The notes under the pieces are model-generated. The model saw only the letters and a list, made by a program, of their open reading frames with translations, was not told the origin of the DNA and did not search any database. DNA of 6,772 nucleotides. Source: an uncultured Blautia sp. Its GTDB lineage: Bacteria; Bacillota; Clostridia; Lachnospirales; Lachnospiraceae. Each line of letters opens with the position of its first letter. The stretch's first letter is position 1. The DNA is taken from assembly GCA_934394595.1 (NCBI GenBank), contig CAKRRX010000136.1, positions 1 through 6,772 of the forward strand. Direction: 5' to 3'. Below are positions 1-6,454 of this stretch, piece by piece. The translations under genes and the position numbers were made by a program.

Positions 1-10
1 TTCAAAAAGA

Positions 11-56
11 AAATACCTGTCTGTCAGAATCAGAGCCTGTCAGACAGGTATTTTTT
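11..56 (-). terminator. Intrinsic terminator after pfp, possibly bidirectional
   Basis: Arms at 11-27 and 37-53 pair over about 17 positions with one T-T mismatch and a 9-nt loop. On the minus strand the hairpin lies about 50 bp past the pfp stop and is followed by a T-rich run (complement of 1-10). On the plus strand the right arm runs into six T at 51-56, so the same hairpin could also stop a rightward transcript entering from outside the window. Direction is inferred from the neighbouring gene; which strand is really served on the left cannot be seen here. Confidence 0.85.
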
Positions 57-104
57 AGAACCTGTTAAAAATTACTGCCTCATGAGCAGAAACTTCAGAT
101 AGAT

Positions 105-1334
105 CTATTTTCGGTATACACAGATGGGAAGTCCATCATCCCCCATGGGAAGTTCTACATTTCCCTGGATCAAAGGGCGGGCGTACCGGATAAAATCTTC
201 TGTTATATTTGCACCGTCTTCGGTAATCCAGGAAAGTGGTATTTTTTTCTCCTGGTTGCAGATTTCATTCACATCTTTTAAGACACATTTCATCTGATAT
301 ACACCATCTGGTGTGTCCTGCCGCTGGAAGGAAACCATCTTTCCGGTCTCTCCCTGCAAAGCAGCCTGAACGCCGAAAATTCCGGCGGCAATGGCTTCCT
401 GCCTGTCTGTATCTGAAAAAAGAGAAGCACTGCAGCGCTGGTTTACATTCAATTCAATGGAGCGGGCTTTTACCCCAAGGCGGCTACGCACAAGATTTTC
501 CAGATATTTACCACATCCTGCCAAAAGCTTATGGCCAAAGGTGTCGGTTCCCACGGAATTATCATATTCACAGATAAAAGTGCCATTTTCATCCTTGATA
601 CCTTCTGAGACACATACCACGACATTGCAGTTCTTTTCAAAGGAAGCTTCGACCTTTTCCAGAAAAGCTTTCGGATCAAAAGGAGTCTCCGGAAGGTAGA
701 TAAGAAGGGGATTGTCATTCTCATATTTTCTTGCAAGAGCGCTGGCAGCAGTAAGCCATCCAGCGTGCCGGCCCATGATTTCCACAATGGTGACGGATTT
801 TTTATCGTAAACATTTGCATCTAATGTGATTTCACGGACCGTGGAGGCTACATATCTGGCTGCGCTGCCATAGCCGGGGGTGTGGTCTGTATGGATCAGG
901 TCATTGTCTATGGTCTTTGGCTCTCCGATGATGCGGATATCACTTCCTGTCATAGCTGCATAGCGGGAAAGCTTGCTCACAGTATCCATAGAGTCATTGC
1001 CGCCAATATAGAAGAACCAGCCGATGTTCATTTTCTCAAACTGCTGGAAAAGAGCCGGATATACCGGATCTTCTAAAGATTCAGGCAGCCGGTAGCGGCA
1101 GGATCCCAGGTAAGCTCCGGGAGTGTAGGTGAGGTATTCCAGCTGTCCATCTGGAAGAGATTCCTGGAAATCCAGCACATTTCCCTTAAGAAATCCCTCG
1201 ATTCCATTTATCATACCGTAAACATGTTCCACATTTTCCTGACGAAGCCCCTCTGACACTACGCCGTAAAGGCTGCTGTTGATCACTGCAGTAGGTCCGC
1301 CAGATTGTCCGACAATCAGATTTTTTTTAGTCAT
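105..1334 (-). CDS. pfp: PPi-type 6-phosphofructokinase (diphosphate--fructose-6-phosphate 1-phosphotransferase)
   Basis: Cytoplasmic glycolytic enzyme of the PfkA superfamily, 409 residues, which phosphorylates fructose 6-phosphate to fructose 1,6-bisphosphate. Visible motifs are the N-terminal GQSGGPTAVIN loop (9-19), GGNDSMDT (111-118), PKTIDNDL (139-146) with the catalytic Asp pair, PGYGSA (153-158), MGRHAG (187-192) and SEGI (243-246). In ATP-dependent enzymes the two discriminating positions are Gly (GGDGS and GTIDND). Here they are Asp114 and Lys140, the known signature of pyrophosphate use, which makes the reaction reversible. The first Asp of the usual GGDDS is Asn113. The length fits the roughly 400-residue bacterial PPi group rather than the roughly 320-residue ATP enzymes. 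The ATG at 1334 is preceded by AGGAGG (minus strand, 1350-1345). Transcribed alone, leftward, with a terminator at 11-56. PPi dependence is inferred from residues; ATP use is the main alternative. Confidence 0.93.
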   Translation of the reverse strand: MTKKNLIVGQSGGPTAVINSSLYGVVSEGLRQENVEHVYGMINGIEGFLKGNVLDFQESLPDGQLEYLTYTPGAYLGSCRYRLPESLEDPVYPALFQQFEKMNIGWFFYIGGNDSMDTVSKLSRYAAMTGSDIRIIGEPKTIDNDLIHTDHTPGYGSAARYVASTVREITLDANVYDKKSVTIVEIMGRHAGWLTAASALARKYENDNPLLIYLPETPFDPKAFLEKVEASFEKNCNVVVCVSEGIKDENGTFICEYDNSVGTDTFGHKLLAGCGKYLENLVRSRLGVKARSIELNVNQRCSASLFSDTDRQEAIAAGIFGVQAALQGETGKMVSFQRQDTPDGVYQMKCVLKDVNEICNQEKKIPLSWITEDGANITEDFIRYARPLIQGNVELPMGDDGLPICVYRK

Positions 1335-1369
1335 ATAAGTACAACCTCCTGATGTTTTCGTGAATCTTT

Positions 1370-1398
1370 ATTATAACAGGCTATTGTGTAGATTACCA
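1370..1398 (-). promoter_or_regulatory. Promoter of pfp (extended -10)
   Basis: Read on the minus strand, TGTTATAAT occupies 1378-1370: a perfect TATAAT with the extended -10 TG dinucleotide. A poor -35 (TGGTAA, 1398-1393) lies 17 bp upstream. The expected transcript start near 1363 leaves a leader of about 30 nt before the pfp start. It overlaps a rightward candidate promoter. Confidence 0.7.
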
Positions 1399-1412
1399 GA
1401 GGTTGTTATAAA
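1384..1412 (+). promoter_or_regulatory. Candidate upstream promoter of the VWA-ATPase unit (extended -10)
   Basis: TTGTGT (1384-1389), a 17-bp spacer, then TATAAA (1407-1412) preceded by TG at 1404-1405. This is the mirror image of the pfp -10: TTATAACA at 1371-1378 and TGTTATAA at 1404-1411 are perfect 8-bp inverted repeats. The -35 regions of the two promoters interleave, so polymerase could occupy only one at a time. It would give a leader of about 110 nt. It could instead be an operator-like repeat. Confidence 0.4.
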
Positions 1413-1459
1413 ATCATCTATATAGTTTACAGAGAAATCAAAAATCATTTTGAGATGTG

Positions 1460-1488
1460 TTGCCGGATGATCGGGATTGGATTATAAT
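1460..1488 (+). promoter_or_regulatory. Probable main promoter of the VWA-ATPase unit
   Basis: TTGCCG (1460-1465; four of six consensus bases), a 17-bp spacer and a perfect TATAAT (1483-1488). The expected start near 1495 leaves a leader of about 35 nt before the ATG at 1531. The -10 sits inside a small inverted repeat (GGATT 1479-1483, AATCC 1490-1494), which could be incidental. Confidence 0.65.
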
Positions 1489-1530
1489 AAATCCAGGGAA
1501 AACTGCTGAAAAAGAAAGTGTTGGACAAAG

Positions 1531-1875
1531 ATGGAGCAAAAAGGACTACATGAAAAATTCAGCTCTACAGCTCATGAAAGAATCAGGCTCTCCTGTGCTC
1601 TGGAGGGATTTTTTGAAGAAAATATCAGCGAATCTGTGAAAGCAGATTATGGAAATTACCTGAAACGAAGGATACGTCCTGCCATGGAGACATTGCTTTT
1701 GGAAGAAAACATTCCCAAAATGGAAATCCTTGAGCAGCAGGGGTGGTTTGGGAGAAAGGAACTGGACAGCTTCATACAGATTGCCAGAGAGCAGGGAAGG
1801 CTGGAAAGCCTGGTATGGCTGATGCTTCTGAAGAATCAAAAATATGGATACGACGAACCGGATTTTACCCTGTAA
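1531..1875 (+). CDS. Conserved-looking small protein at the head of the VWA-MoxR unit, function unknown
   Basis: I do not recognise this 114-residue protein. It has no signal peptide or membrane segment and is predicted to be helical and cytoplasmic. Residues 1-60 are charged. Residues 63-105 read as a helix-turn-helix pair (EILEQQGW, then FIQIAREQGRLESLVWLMLLK), loosely like one ankyrin-type or other alpha-hairpin repeat. The ATG at 1531 is the only plausible start, because an in-frame TGA lies at 1507-1509. The Shine-Dalgarno is weak: only an A/G-rich run at 1509-1518. It is first in a same-strand unit behind a good promoter and overlaps the VWA gene by 32 bp, so it is probably translated with it and works with it. 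It could instead be the displaced N-terminus of the VWA protein if a frameshift separates them. Confidence 0.7.
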   Translation: MEQKGLHEKFSSTAHERIRLSCALEGFFEENISESVKADYGNYLKRRIRPAMETLLLEENIPKMEILEQQGWFGRKELDSFIQIAREQGRLESLVWLMLLKNQKYGYDEPDFTL

Positions 1876-3157
1876 GAAACCGGATGGATATGAAGAATTG
1901 GGTAAAGAGATCCTGTTTTTATGTAAAAATGAGATCTGCGCCCGTTATCCTTTCTGGAACAGAGCCTTTGCGGCACTTCCCCTTCAATGGGAAGCACAAA
2001 TGGATGGAATTGGAACAGACGGGAACCAGTTAAAGGTGTCCCCTCTTTTTCTGGTACATAATTATGGAATTAGCCCCGGGAAAATAAAAAGAGGCTTTTT
2101 GCATATTTTATTTCATTGCCTGTATTTACATCCTTTTTCTGCACCAAAGCCATCCCGGCGAAAATGGGATCTGGCCTGTGACCTGGCGTCGGAGTTTTTG
2201 ATCGCGGATAATTTACCAGGGAATCTTTGGCAGGAGCCCTGGTGGGAAAAAAAGAAAAAGTATCTTGATTTCCTGAGAGAGAATTTGGGGAAGGAAATCA
2301 TCCCATCAGCAGAACTGATATATGGAATATTAGAAAAAGAAGAACTTCCTTTTTCTGTGGAGGAGCTGGAAGAGACATTTTTCTTTGATGATCATTCTCT
2401 CTGGAAAAGAAATCCCAGGGGAAGCCAGCTGCCGCAGAAATGGGAGAGAATTCTGGTTTATACTTTACAGGGAAGAGAAAAGCAGAAACACCGTGCCGGA
2501 AATATGGCAGGAAATAAGGAAGAAGAAATACAGGAAATTTATGCCAGTCGGTATGATTACCGGAAATTTTTGAAAAAGTTTGCCTTTTCCAGGGAAGAAA
2601 TACAATTGGATGAAGAAAGCTTCGACTATATTTTTTATCATTATGGTATGGAGCATTATGGAAATCTTCCTCTCATCGAGCCGCTGGAATATAAGGAGGT
2701 AAACCGGTTGGAAGAGCTTGTGATCGCTATTGACACTTCCGGTTCCTGTAAAAGAGAGCTTGTGCAGCAATTTCTTGGGGAAACCTACAAGATTCTCAGC
2801 ACCCGGGAAAATTTCTTCAAAAAGATGGAAGTGTATATCCTGCAATGTGACTGCTGTATACAGGATGCAGTGGTGATCCACTCTGAGGAGGACTGGAAAA
2901 AATATGCTCAAAATATAAAGATACAAGGCCGGGGTGGCACAGATTTCAGGCCTGTTTTCAGATTTATAAAGAAAGAGCAGGAAAAGAAAAAGCTGCAAAA
3001 TTTAAAGGCATTGATTTATTTTACAGATGGAGACGGTATTTATCCGAGAGAAAAGCCGGATTATGAGACTGCCTTTGTTTTTGTGAAGAAGACAGAAAAT
3101 ATGAAATTTGTGCCGGGCTGGGCCTGTAAGCTGGTGATCGGCCAGAGGAGTATTTGA
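1844..3157 (+). CDS. DUF2201-family protein: metallopeptidase-like N-domain plus C-terminal VWA domain
   Basis: 437 residues, cytoplasmic, no signal peptide. Residues about 18-125 match the DUF2201 N-terminal putative metallopeptidase domain: a helix around GKEILFLCK, then HILFH (87-91) and WDLACDLASEFL (108-119). The usual zincin HExxH is HILFH here, so the catalytic Glu is replaced by Ile. Residues about 288-432 form a VWA-like domain with an intact metal (MIDAS) site: DTSGS (297-301), Thr366 in GGTDF and Asp395 in TDGDG. The middle (130-285) is charged and variable. VWA proteins of this kind work as partners of MoxR AAA+ ATPases, and that ATPase is the next gene with no gap. Start: ATG 1844 is the first in frame after TGA 1829-1831; its Shine-Dalgarno is poor, so translation is likely coupled to the upstream gene. 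TTG at 1898 is a less likely alternative. The client is unknown. Confidence 0.88.
   Translation: MDTTNRILPCKKPDGYEELGKEILFLCKNEICARYPFWNRAFAALPLQWEAQMDGIGTDGNQLKVSPLFLVHNYGISPGKIKRGFLHILFHCLYLHPFSAPKPSRRKWDLACDLASEFLIADNLPGNLWQEPWWEKKKKYLDFLRENLGKEIIPSAELIYGILEKEELPFSVEELEETFFFDDHSLWKRNPRGSQLPQKWERILVYTLQGREKQKHRAGNMAGNKEEEIQEIYASRYDYRKFLKKFAFSREEIQLDEESFDYIFYHYGMEHYGNLPLIEPLEYKEVNRLEELVIAIDTSGSCKRELVQQFLGETYKILSTRENFFKKMEVYILQCDCCIQDAVVIHSEEDWKKYAQNIKIQGRGGTDFRPVFRFIKKEQEKKKLQNLKALIYFTDGDGIYPREKPDYETAFVFVKKTENMKFVPGWACKLVIGQRSI
3145..3150 (+). promoter_or_regulatory. Ribosome binding site of the ATPase, inside the VWA gene
   Basis: GAGGAG lies 7 nt before the ATG at 3158, within the last codons of the VWA gene. 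The VWA stop (TGA 3155-3157) directly abuts the ATPase ATG, an arrangement typical of coupled translation and fixed subunit ratios. Confidence 0.8.
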
Positions 3158-4687
3158 ATGAATATAAAAGAAGCAAAAGACGAGATCATACATACGTTAG
3201 CGGCATATTTGAAAAAAGATGAGGCTGGAAGATATACCTATCCCAGAGTCAGACAGCGCCCGATTCTTTTGATCGGCCCGCCGGGAATCGGAAAAACAGC
3301 GATCATGGAGCAGATCGCACAGGAATGTCAGGTAGGGCTGGTAGCTTATACCATTACCCATCATACCAGACAGAGCGCAGTGGGACTGCCTAAAATTGTG
3401 AGCAAATGTTATGGAGGCGTCACCTGGGACATTACCGAATATACCATGAGTGAGATCATAGCCTCTGTCTATGAATCCATGGAAAAGACAGGAAAAAAAG
3501 AGGGGATTTTGTTTATTGACGAGATTAACTGCGTGTCAGAGACTCTTGCCCCTGCTATGCTGCAGTTTTTGCAGAACAAAACATTTGGAACCCATAAGGT
3601 TCCCGAGGGCTGGGTGATCGTGGCAGCAGGAAATCCGGTAAAATATAACAAATCTGTCCGGGAATTTGATATTGTGACTTTGGATCGTGTGCGAAAGATC
3701 GAAATCGAAGGGGATGCGGATGTGTGGCTGGAATACGCCAGAAAAAGGCAGATTCACGGTGCAATCCTGTCTTACCTTGAGATGAAAAAGGATTGTTTTT
3801 ACATAGTGGAAAATACTGTGGATGGAAGCTTTTTTGTTACTGCCAGAGGATGGGAAGATCTGTCGGAGCTTTTGAAAAGCTATGAAGAGCTTGGAATACA
3901 GGCAGGGAAAGCACTTATGGAAGAGTTCCTGCAAAAGGAAGAGATTGCCGGAGATTTTGCTTCCTATTATGTATTATACCAAAAATATAAAGAAGATTAT
4001 CAGATACCGGAAATCCTAAAGGGAACTATTAATGCCACGCAATATGAAAAAGTGTGTAAGATGGCTCAAACGGCACAGTTTGAAGAGCGTTTTACCGTGA
4101 CAGAGCTGATTTTGGACTGCCTTGACCGGGAGATTGGCATATTTACTCTAGAGGATAAAAAAGTAAGGGAGCTTCATGAAATGCTGTTGCATCTGAAAGC
4201 TTTTTTACAGGATAAAGCCACCACAGAATCTATGGAAGAGTTTATTGAAAATACTAAAAAAAGCTGGAAAGCCCGTCTGGATGCGGAGCTTCTTACCGAA
4301 GAAGAAGCCCATCTGGAAAAGGAAAAGACGAAAATACTGGAAACCTATTTTCTGCGGCTTCGGGAGGATCATATTACAGACACAAAAGCAGGATTTGACC
4401 GGATCAGAGCATTTTTTGAACAGCTGTGTAAGGAAAGAGAGAAAAAGTTGAAAAAAGTTTTAAGAAGCCTGGAAAATGCCTTTTCATTTTTGGAAAATTG
4501 CTTTGGAGAGGAACAGGAACTGCTGCTTCTGGAGACCGGCCTTACCGGAAATGCAAGATGCAGTGCCTTTCTTTCCAGATATGGGTGTCCGGCATATTTC
4601 AGGCATTGCGGACTTCTTCTTTATAAAGAAAAAGAGCGAAAGCTGCAGGAAAAATGCAAAATGGTTCTGCCAGATTCTCAAAACTAA
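3158..4687 (+). CDS. MoxR-like AAA+ ATPase with long helical C-terminal extension
   Basis: 509 residues, cytoplasmic. The AAA+ core spans about 30-245: Walker A GPPGIGKT (40-47), Walker B ILFIDE (117-122), sensor 1 Asn159 in AAGN, the LDRVRK stretch (175-180) with a candidate Arg finger at Arg177 (Arg168 is an alternative), and a sensor-2-like Arg230 in TARGW. The HHTRQSAVGLP stretch and the FLQNKTFGTHKVPEGW segment are typical of clostridial MoxR-type ATPases acting with DUF2201/VWA proteins. Residues about 250-450 are highly charged and helical, with likely coiled coil at 360-440. The last segment (about 455-495, with SRYGCPAYFRHC) looks like a small conserved tail. It directly follows its VWA partner. 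Known relatives load metals or remodel protein complexes; the specific job here is not visible. A BLASTP search would tell how widespread the C-terminal part is. Confidence 0.92.
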   Translation: MNIKEAKDEIIHTLAAYLKKDEAGRYTYPRVRQRPILLIGPPGIGKTAIMEQIAQECQVGLVAYTITHHTRQSAVGLPKIVSKCYGGVTWDITEYTMSEIIASVYESMEKTGKKEGILFIDEINCVSETLAPAMLQFLQNKTFGTHKVPEGWVIVAAGNPVKYNKSVREFDIVTLDRVRKIEIEGDADVWLEYARKRQIHGAILSYLEMKKDCFYIVENTVDGSFFVTARGWEDLSELLKSYEELGIQAGKALMEEFLQKEEIAGDFASYYVLYQKYKEDYQIPEILKGTINATQYEKVCKMAQTAQFEERFTVTELILDCLDREIGIFTLEDKKVRELHEMLLHLKAFLQDKATTESMEEFIENTKKSWKARLDAELLTEEEAHLEKEKTKILETYFLRLREDHITDTKAGFDRIRAFFEQLCKEREKKLKKVLRSLENAFSFLENCFGEEQELLLLETGLTGNARCSAFLSRYGCPAYFRHCGLLLYKEKERKLQEKCKMVLPDSQN

Positions 4688-4786
4688 AAGAGAATCCGCA
4701 GATTACCAAAAGAAGCAGGACAGAGATTATAATAAAAAAATACCTGCAAAATGCGCAGGAGCAGTACCGGGAAAAAGGAGGATACC
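4688..4786 (+). other. Short spacer between the ATPase and sortase genes
   Basis: This 99-bp spacer has no convincing terminator. A perfect TATAAT at 4728-4733 has only a weak -35 (TTACCA, 4703-4708) at a long 19-bp spacing, so an independent sortase promoter is possible but unproven. A small hairpin (CCTGC 4743-4747, GCAGG 4755-4759) lacks a T-tract and sits just before the sortase ribosome binding site. Confidence 0.35.
4775..4781 (+). promoter_or_regulatory. Ribosome binding site deciding the sortase start
   Basis: AAGGAGG lies 5 nt before the ATG at 4787. The same frame is open from an ATG at 4751, but that codon lacks a Shine-Dalgarno and would add 12 residues ahead of the normal Lys-rich anchor, so 4787 is chosen. 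Confidence 0.88.
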
Positions 4787-5650
4787 ATGAAAAACCAAAA
4801 TAATCAGCCCAAGAAGAAAAAAACGGCAGGTGACATTGTGCTTACCCTGATTCTGGTGGTAGCAATCGGTGTATTTTGTTTCGCTGCTTATAATCTTTAT
4901 CATATTTATACAGAGTACAAAAAAGGATCCGATGAATACAATCAGATTGCACAGATGGCAGTGACTGAGCGTGATCCTGATCAGGACAGTGAAGCCGGCG
5001 CAGAGGCAGCCGGACCGGAAGGCCCGTCTCTGAAAGCGCCTATGGATATCGATTTTGATTCTCTTCGCAGTATCAATCCCGACGTGATCGGCTGGATCTA
5101 TGTGGAAGCTCTGGATGGCGTCAGTTACCCGATTGTAAAAGGTACGGATAATGATCAGTATCTTCATATGACATATGAGAAAAATTACAATTTTGCAGGA
5201 ACTATTTTTATTGACTATGAGAATAAGGCAGATTTCAGTGACTGCAATACCCTGGTGTATGGACATAATATGAAAAACGGAACTATGTTTGGCCAGTTGA
5301 AGAACTTCAGCAAGGACGATTCCGCATACAATAAGAGCAAATATTTCTGGATCTTTACACCGGAGAAAACTTACCGCTATGAAATTATTGCGGCTTATAC
5401 CACTGCTGTGAACAGTGATACGTATACACTGTTTAAGGGGCCGGGCCAGGAATTTGTGGATTATATGAAAAAGATCGTATCCTATTCAGAAGTAAAGACT
5501 ACTCCCGGTGAAATGGGGGTAGAGGATAAGATCATCACCCTTTCCACCTGTACAGGAAATGAAACTACCCGTTATGTGGTACAGGGAAAGAGAGTGGATA
5601 CCATTGAGGTTGTGAAGAAAGATACTGCGCAGCAGGATGCTGCACAGTAG
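4787..5650 (+). CDS. srtB: Class B sortase, membrane anchored
   Basis: Cysteine transpeptidase, 287 residues, that cleaves a C-terminal sorting signal on secreted proteins and joins them to the cell wall. The N-terminus has a Lys-rich cytoplasmic stretch (PKKKKTAGD) followed by one membrane helix (about 17-39) with no cleavage site, giving an N-in signal anchor. A linker at 60-85 is rich in Asp, Glu, Ala, Gly and Pro. The sortase fold runs from about residue 95 (NPDVIGWIYV) to 275. The catalytic triad is His160 (YGHN), Cys255 (TLSTCTG) and Arg262 (TRYVV). The sequence around the His and Cys and the overall order fit class B. No sorting-signal substrate or pilin is encoded nearby, so it probably serves proteins encoded elsewhere. 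The sirtuin gene follows after 14 bp. Catalytic function is secure; the recognised motif is unknown. Confidence 0.93.
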   Translation: MKNQNNQPKKKKTAGDIVLTLILVVAIGVFCFAAYNLYHIYTEYKKGSDEYNQIAQMAVTERDPDQDSEAGAEAAGPEGPSLKAPMDIDFDSLRSINPDVIGWIYVEALDGVSYPIVKGTDNDQYLHMTYEKNYNFAGTIFIDYENKADFSDCNTLVYGHNMKNGTMFGQLKNFSKDDSAYNKSKYFWIFTPEKTYRYEIIAAYTTAVNSDTYTLFKGPGQEFVDYMKKIVSYSEVKTTPGEMGVEDKIITLSTCTGNETTRYVVQGKRVDTIEVVKKDTAQQDAAQ

Positions 5651-5664
5651 GCAGGAGGTAGCAT

Positions 5665-6390
5665 ATGGAAAAAGAAATTGAAAAATTGCAGGAGCTGATC
5701 GATGGTTATGACAATATTGTCTTCTTTGGCGGAGCCGGTGTTTCCACAGAAAGCGGTATTCCGGATTTCAGAAGCCAGGATGGTCTGTACAATCAGAAAT
5801 ATGATTATCCGCCGGAAACAATTTTAAGTCATACTTTTTTCATGCGTCATCCAGAGGAATTTTTTAAATTTTATCAGGACAAAATGCTCTGCGATACTGC
5901 AAAGCCAAATGAAGCACACAAAAAACTGGCGCAGTTGGAGAGTGTTGGAAAACTGAAGGCAGTCATTACTCAGAACATTGACAATCTTCATCAGATGGCA
6001 GGCAGCAAAAATGTGCTGGAGCTTCATGGAAGTGTTTACCGCAACTATTGTATGAAATGTGGAAAATTCTATGATTTTGCCTATATGAAAGGGGCAAAAG
6101 GAGTTCCCAAATGTACCTGCGGTGGAATGATAAAGCCGGATGTGGTGCTTTATGAGGAAGGCCTTGATGATCAGGTAATCCAGAAATCGGTACGGGCAAT
6201 ATCACAGGCTCAGGTACTGATCATAGGGGGAACTTCTCTTGCAGTTTACCCGGCAGCCGGACTGATCGATTATTTCAACGGGGAGCATCTTGTAGTGATC
6301 AATCGTTCCTCCACACCTCGTGACAGATACGCCGATCTTCTGATCAAGGAATCTATAGGAAAGGTATTTTCACAGATCCAGGTAAGATAA
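5665..6390 (+). CDS. cobB: SIR2-family NAD-dependent protein deacetylase (sirtuin)
   Basis: Cytoplasmic enzyme, 241 residues, full length for bacterial sirtuins. It removes acyl groups from lysines using NAD, giving nicotinamide and O-acyl-ADP-ribose. Visible motifs are GAGVSTESGIPDFR (23-36), TQNIDNLH (102-109), the catalytic His121 in LHGS, a zinc site of four Cys (129, 132, 150, 152; C-x2-C and C-x-C) and GTSLAVYPAAG (189-199) near the C-terminal NAD-contact region. The acyl-pocket pair Tyr and Arg that marks CobB/SIRT5-type desuccinylases (YxxR) is Tyr70 and Lys73 here, so plain deacetylase activity is favoured. The ATG at 5665 has AGGAGG at 5653-5658 and follows the sortase stop by 14 bp, so the two are likely co-transcribed. 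No defence-type fusion domain is present. The symbol is by family; npdA is also used. Confidence 0.95.
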   Translation: MEKEIEKLQELIDGYDNIVFFGGAGVSTESGIPDFRSQDGLYNQKYDYPPETILSHTFFMRHPEEFFKFYQDKMLCDTAKPNEAHKKLAQLESVGKLKAVITQNIDNLHQMAGSKNVLELHGSVYRNYCMKCGKFYDFAYMKGAKGVPKCTCGGMIKPDVVLYEEGLDDQVIQKSVRAISQAQVLIIGGTSLAVYPAAGLIDYFNGEHLVVINRSSTPRDRYADLLIKESIGKVFSQIQVR

Positions 6391-6454
6391 AATGACAGGG
6401 ATTGATTTACCGGGGGTGCTTTGCAGTTCTTATTTTTAAAGGAGTTTATAAAAA
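6391..6454 (+). other. Short spacer before the DUF951 gene
   Basis: There is no convincing terminator or promoter. TTGATT at 6402-6407 has no matching -10 at normal spacing. The strong AAAGGAG at 6438-6444 is the ribosome binding site for the ATG at 6455. Read-through from the sirtuin gene is the simplest reading. Confidence 0.45.

Noticed and set aside
1457..1639. Plus-strand 60-codon frame overlapping the 114-residue gene
   Set aside because: Its start overlaps the -35 element of a good promoter, so it would lie upstream of the likely transcript start, and the overlapping 114-codon frame runs longer and leads into the VWA gene.
2465..2998. Minus-strand open frame of 177 codons opposite the VWA gene
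   Set aside because: It is antisense to a domain with intact MIDAS residues; the hydrophobic, Phe-rich translation is what an A/G-rich coding strand gives in reverse.
1531..4687. MoxR-VWA unit as a defence island
   Set aside because: The flanks are core metabolic and ribosomal genes and there are no mobile-element, nuclease or toxin genes; a chaperone-like role is the more economical reading.
4743..4759. Hairpin as a terminator between ATPase and sortase
   Set aside because: The stem has only five pairs and is not followed by a T-tract; it precedes a ribosome binding site instead.
4727..5266. Minus-strand open frame of 179 codons opposite the sortase
   Set aside because: It lies antisense to a gene with a complete catalytic triad, its translation resembles no known family, and it has no recognisable ribosome binding site context.
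5665..6390. Sirtuin as an anti-phage (DSR/Thoeris-like) defence effector
   Set aside because: It is a full-length, stand-alone zinc-type deacetylase with no extra domain and no defence genes beside it.
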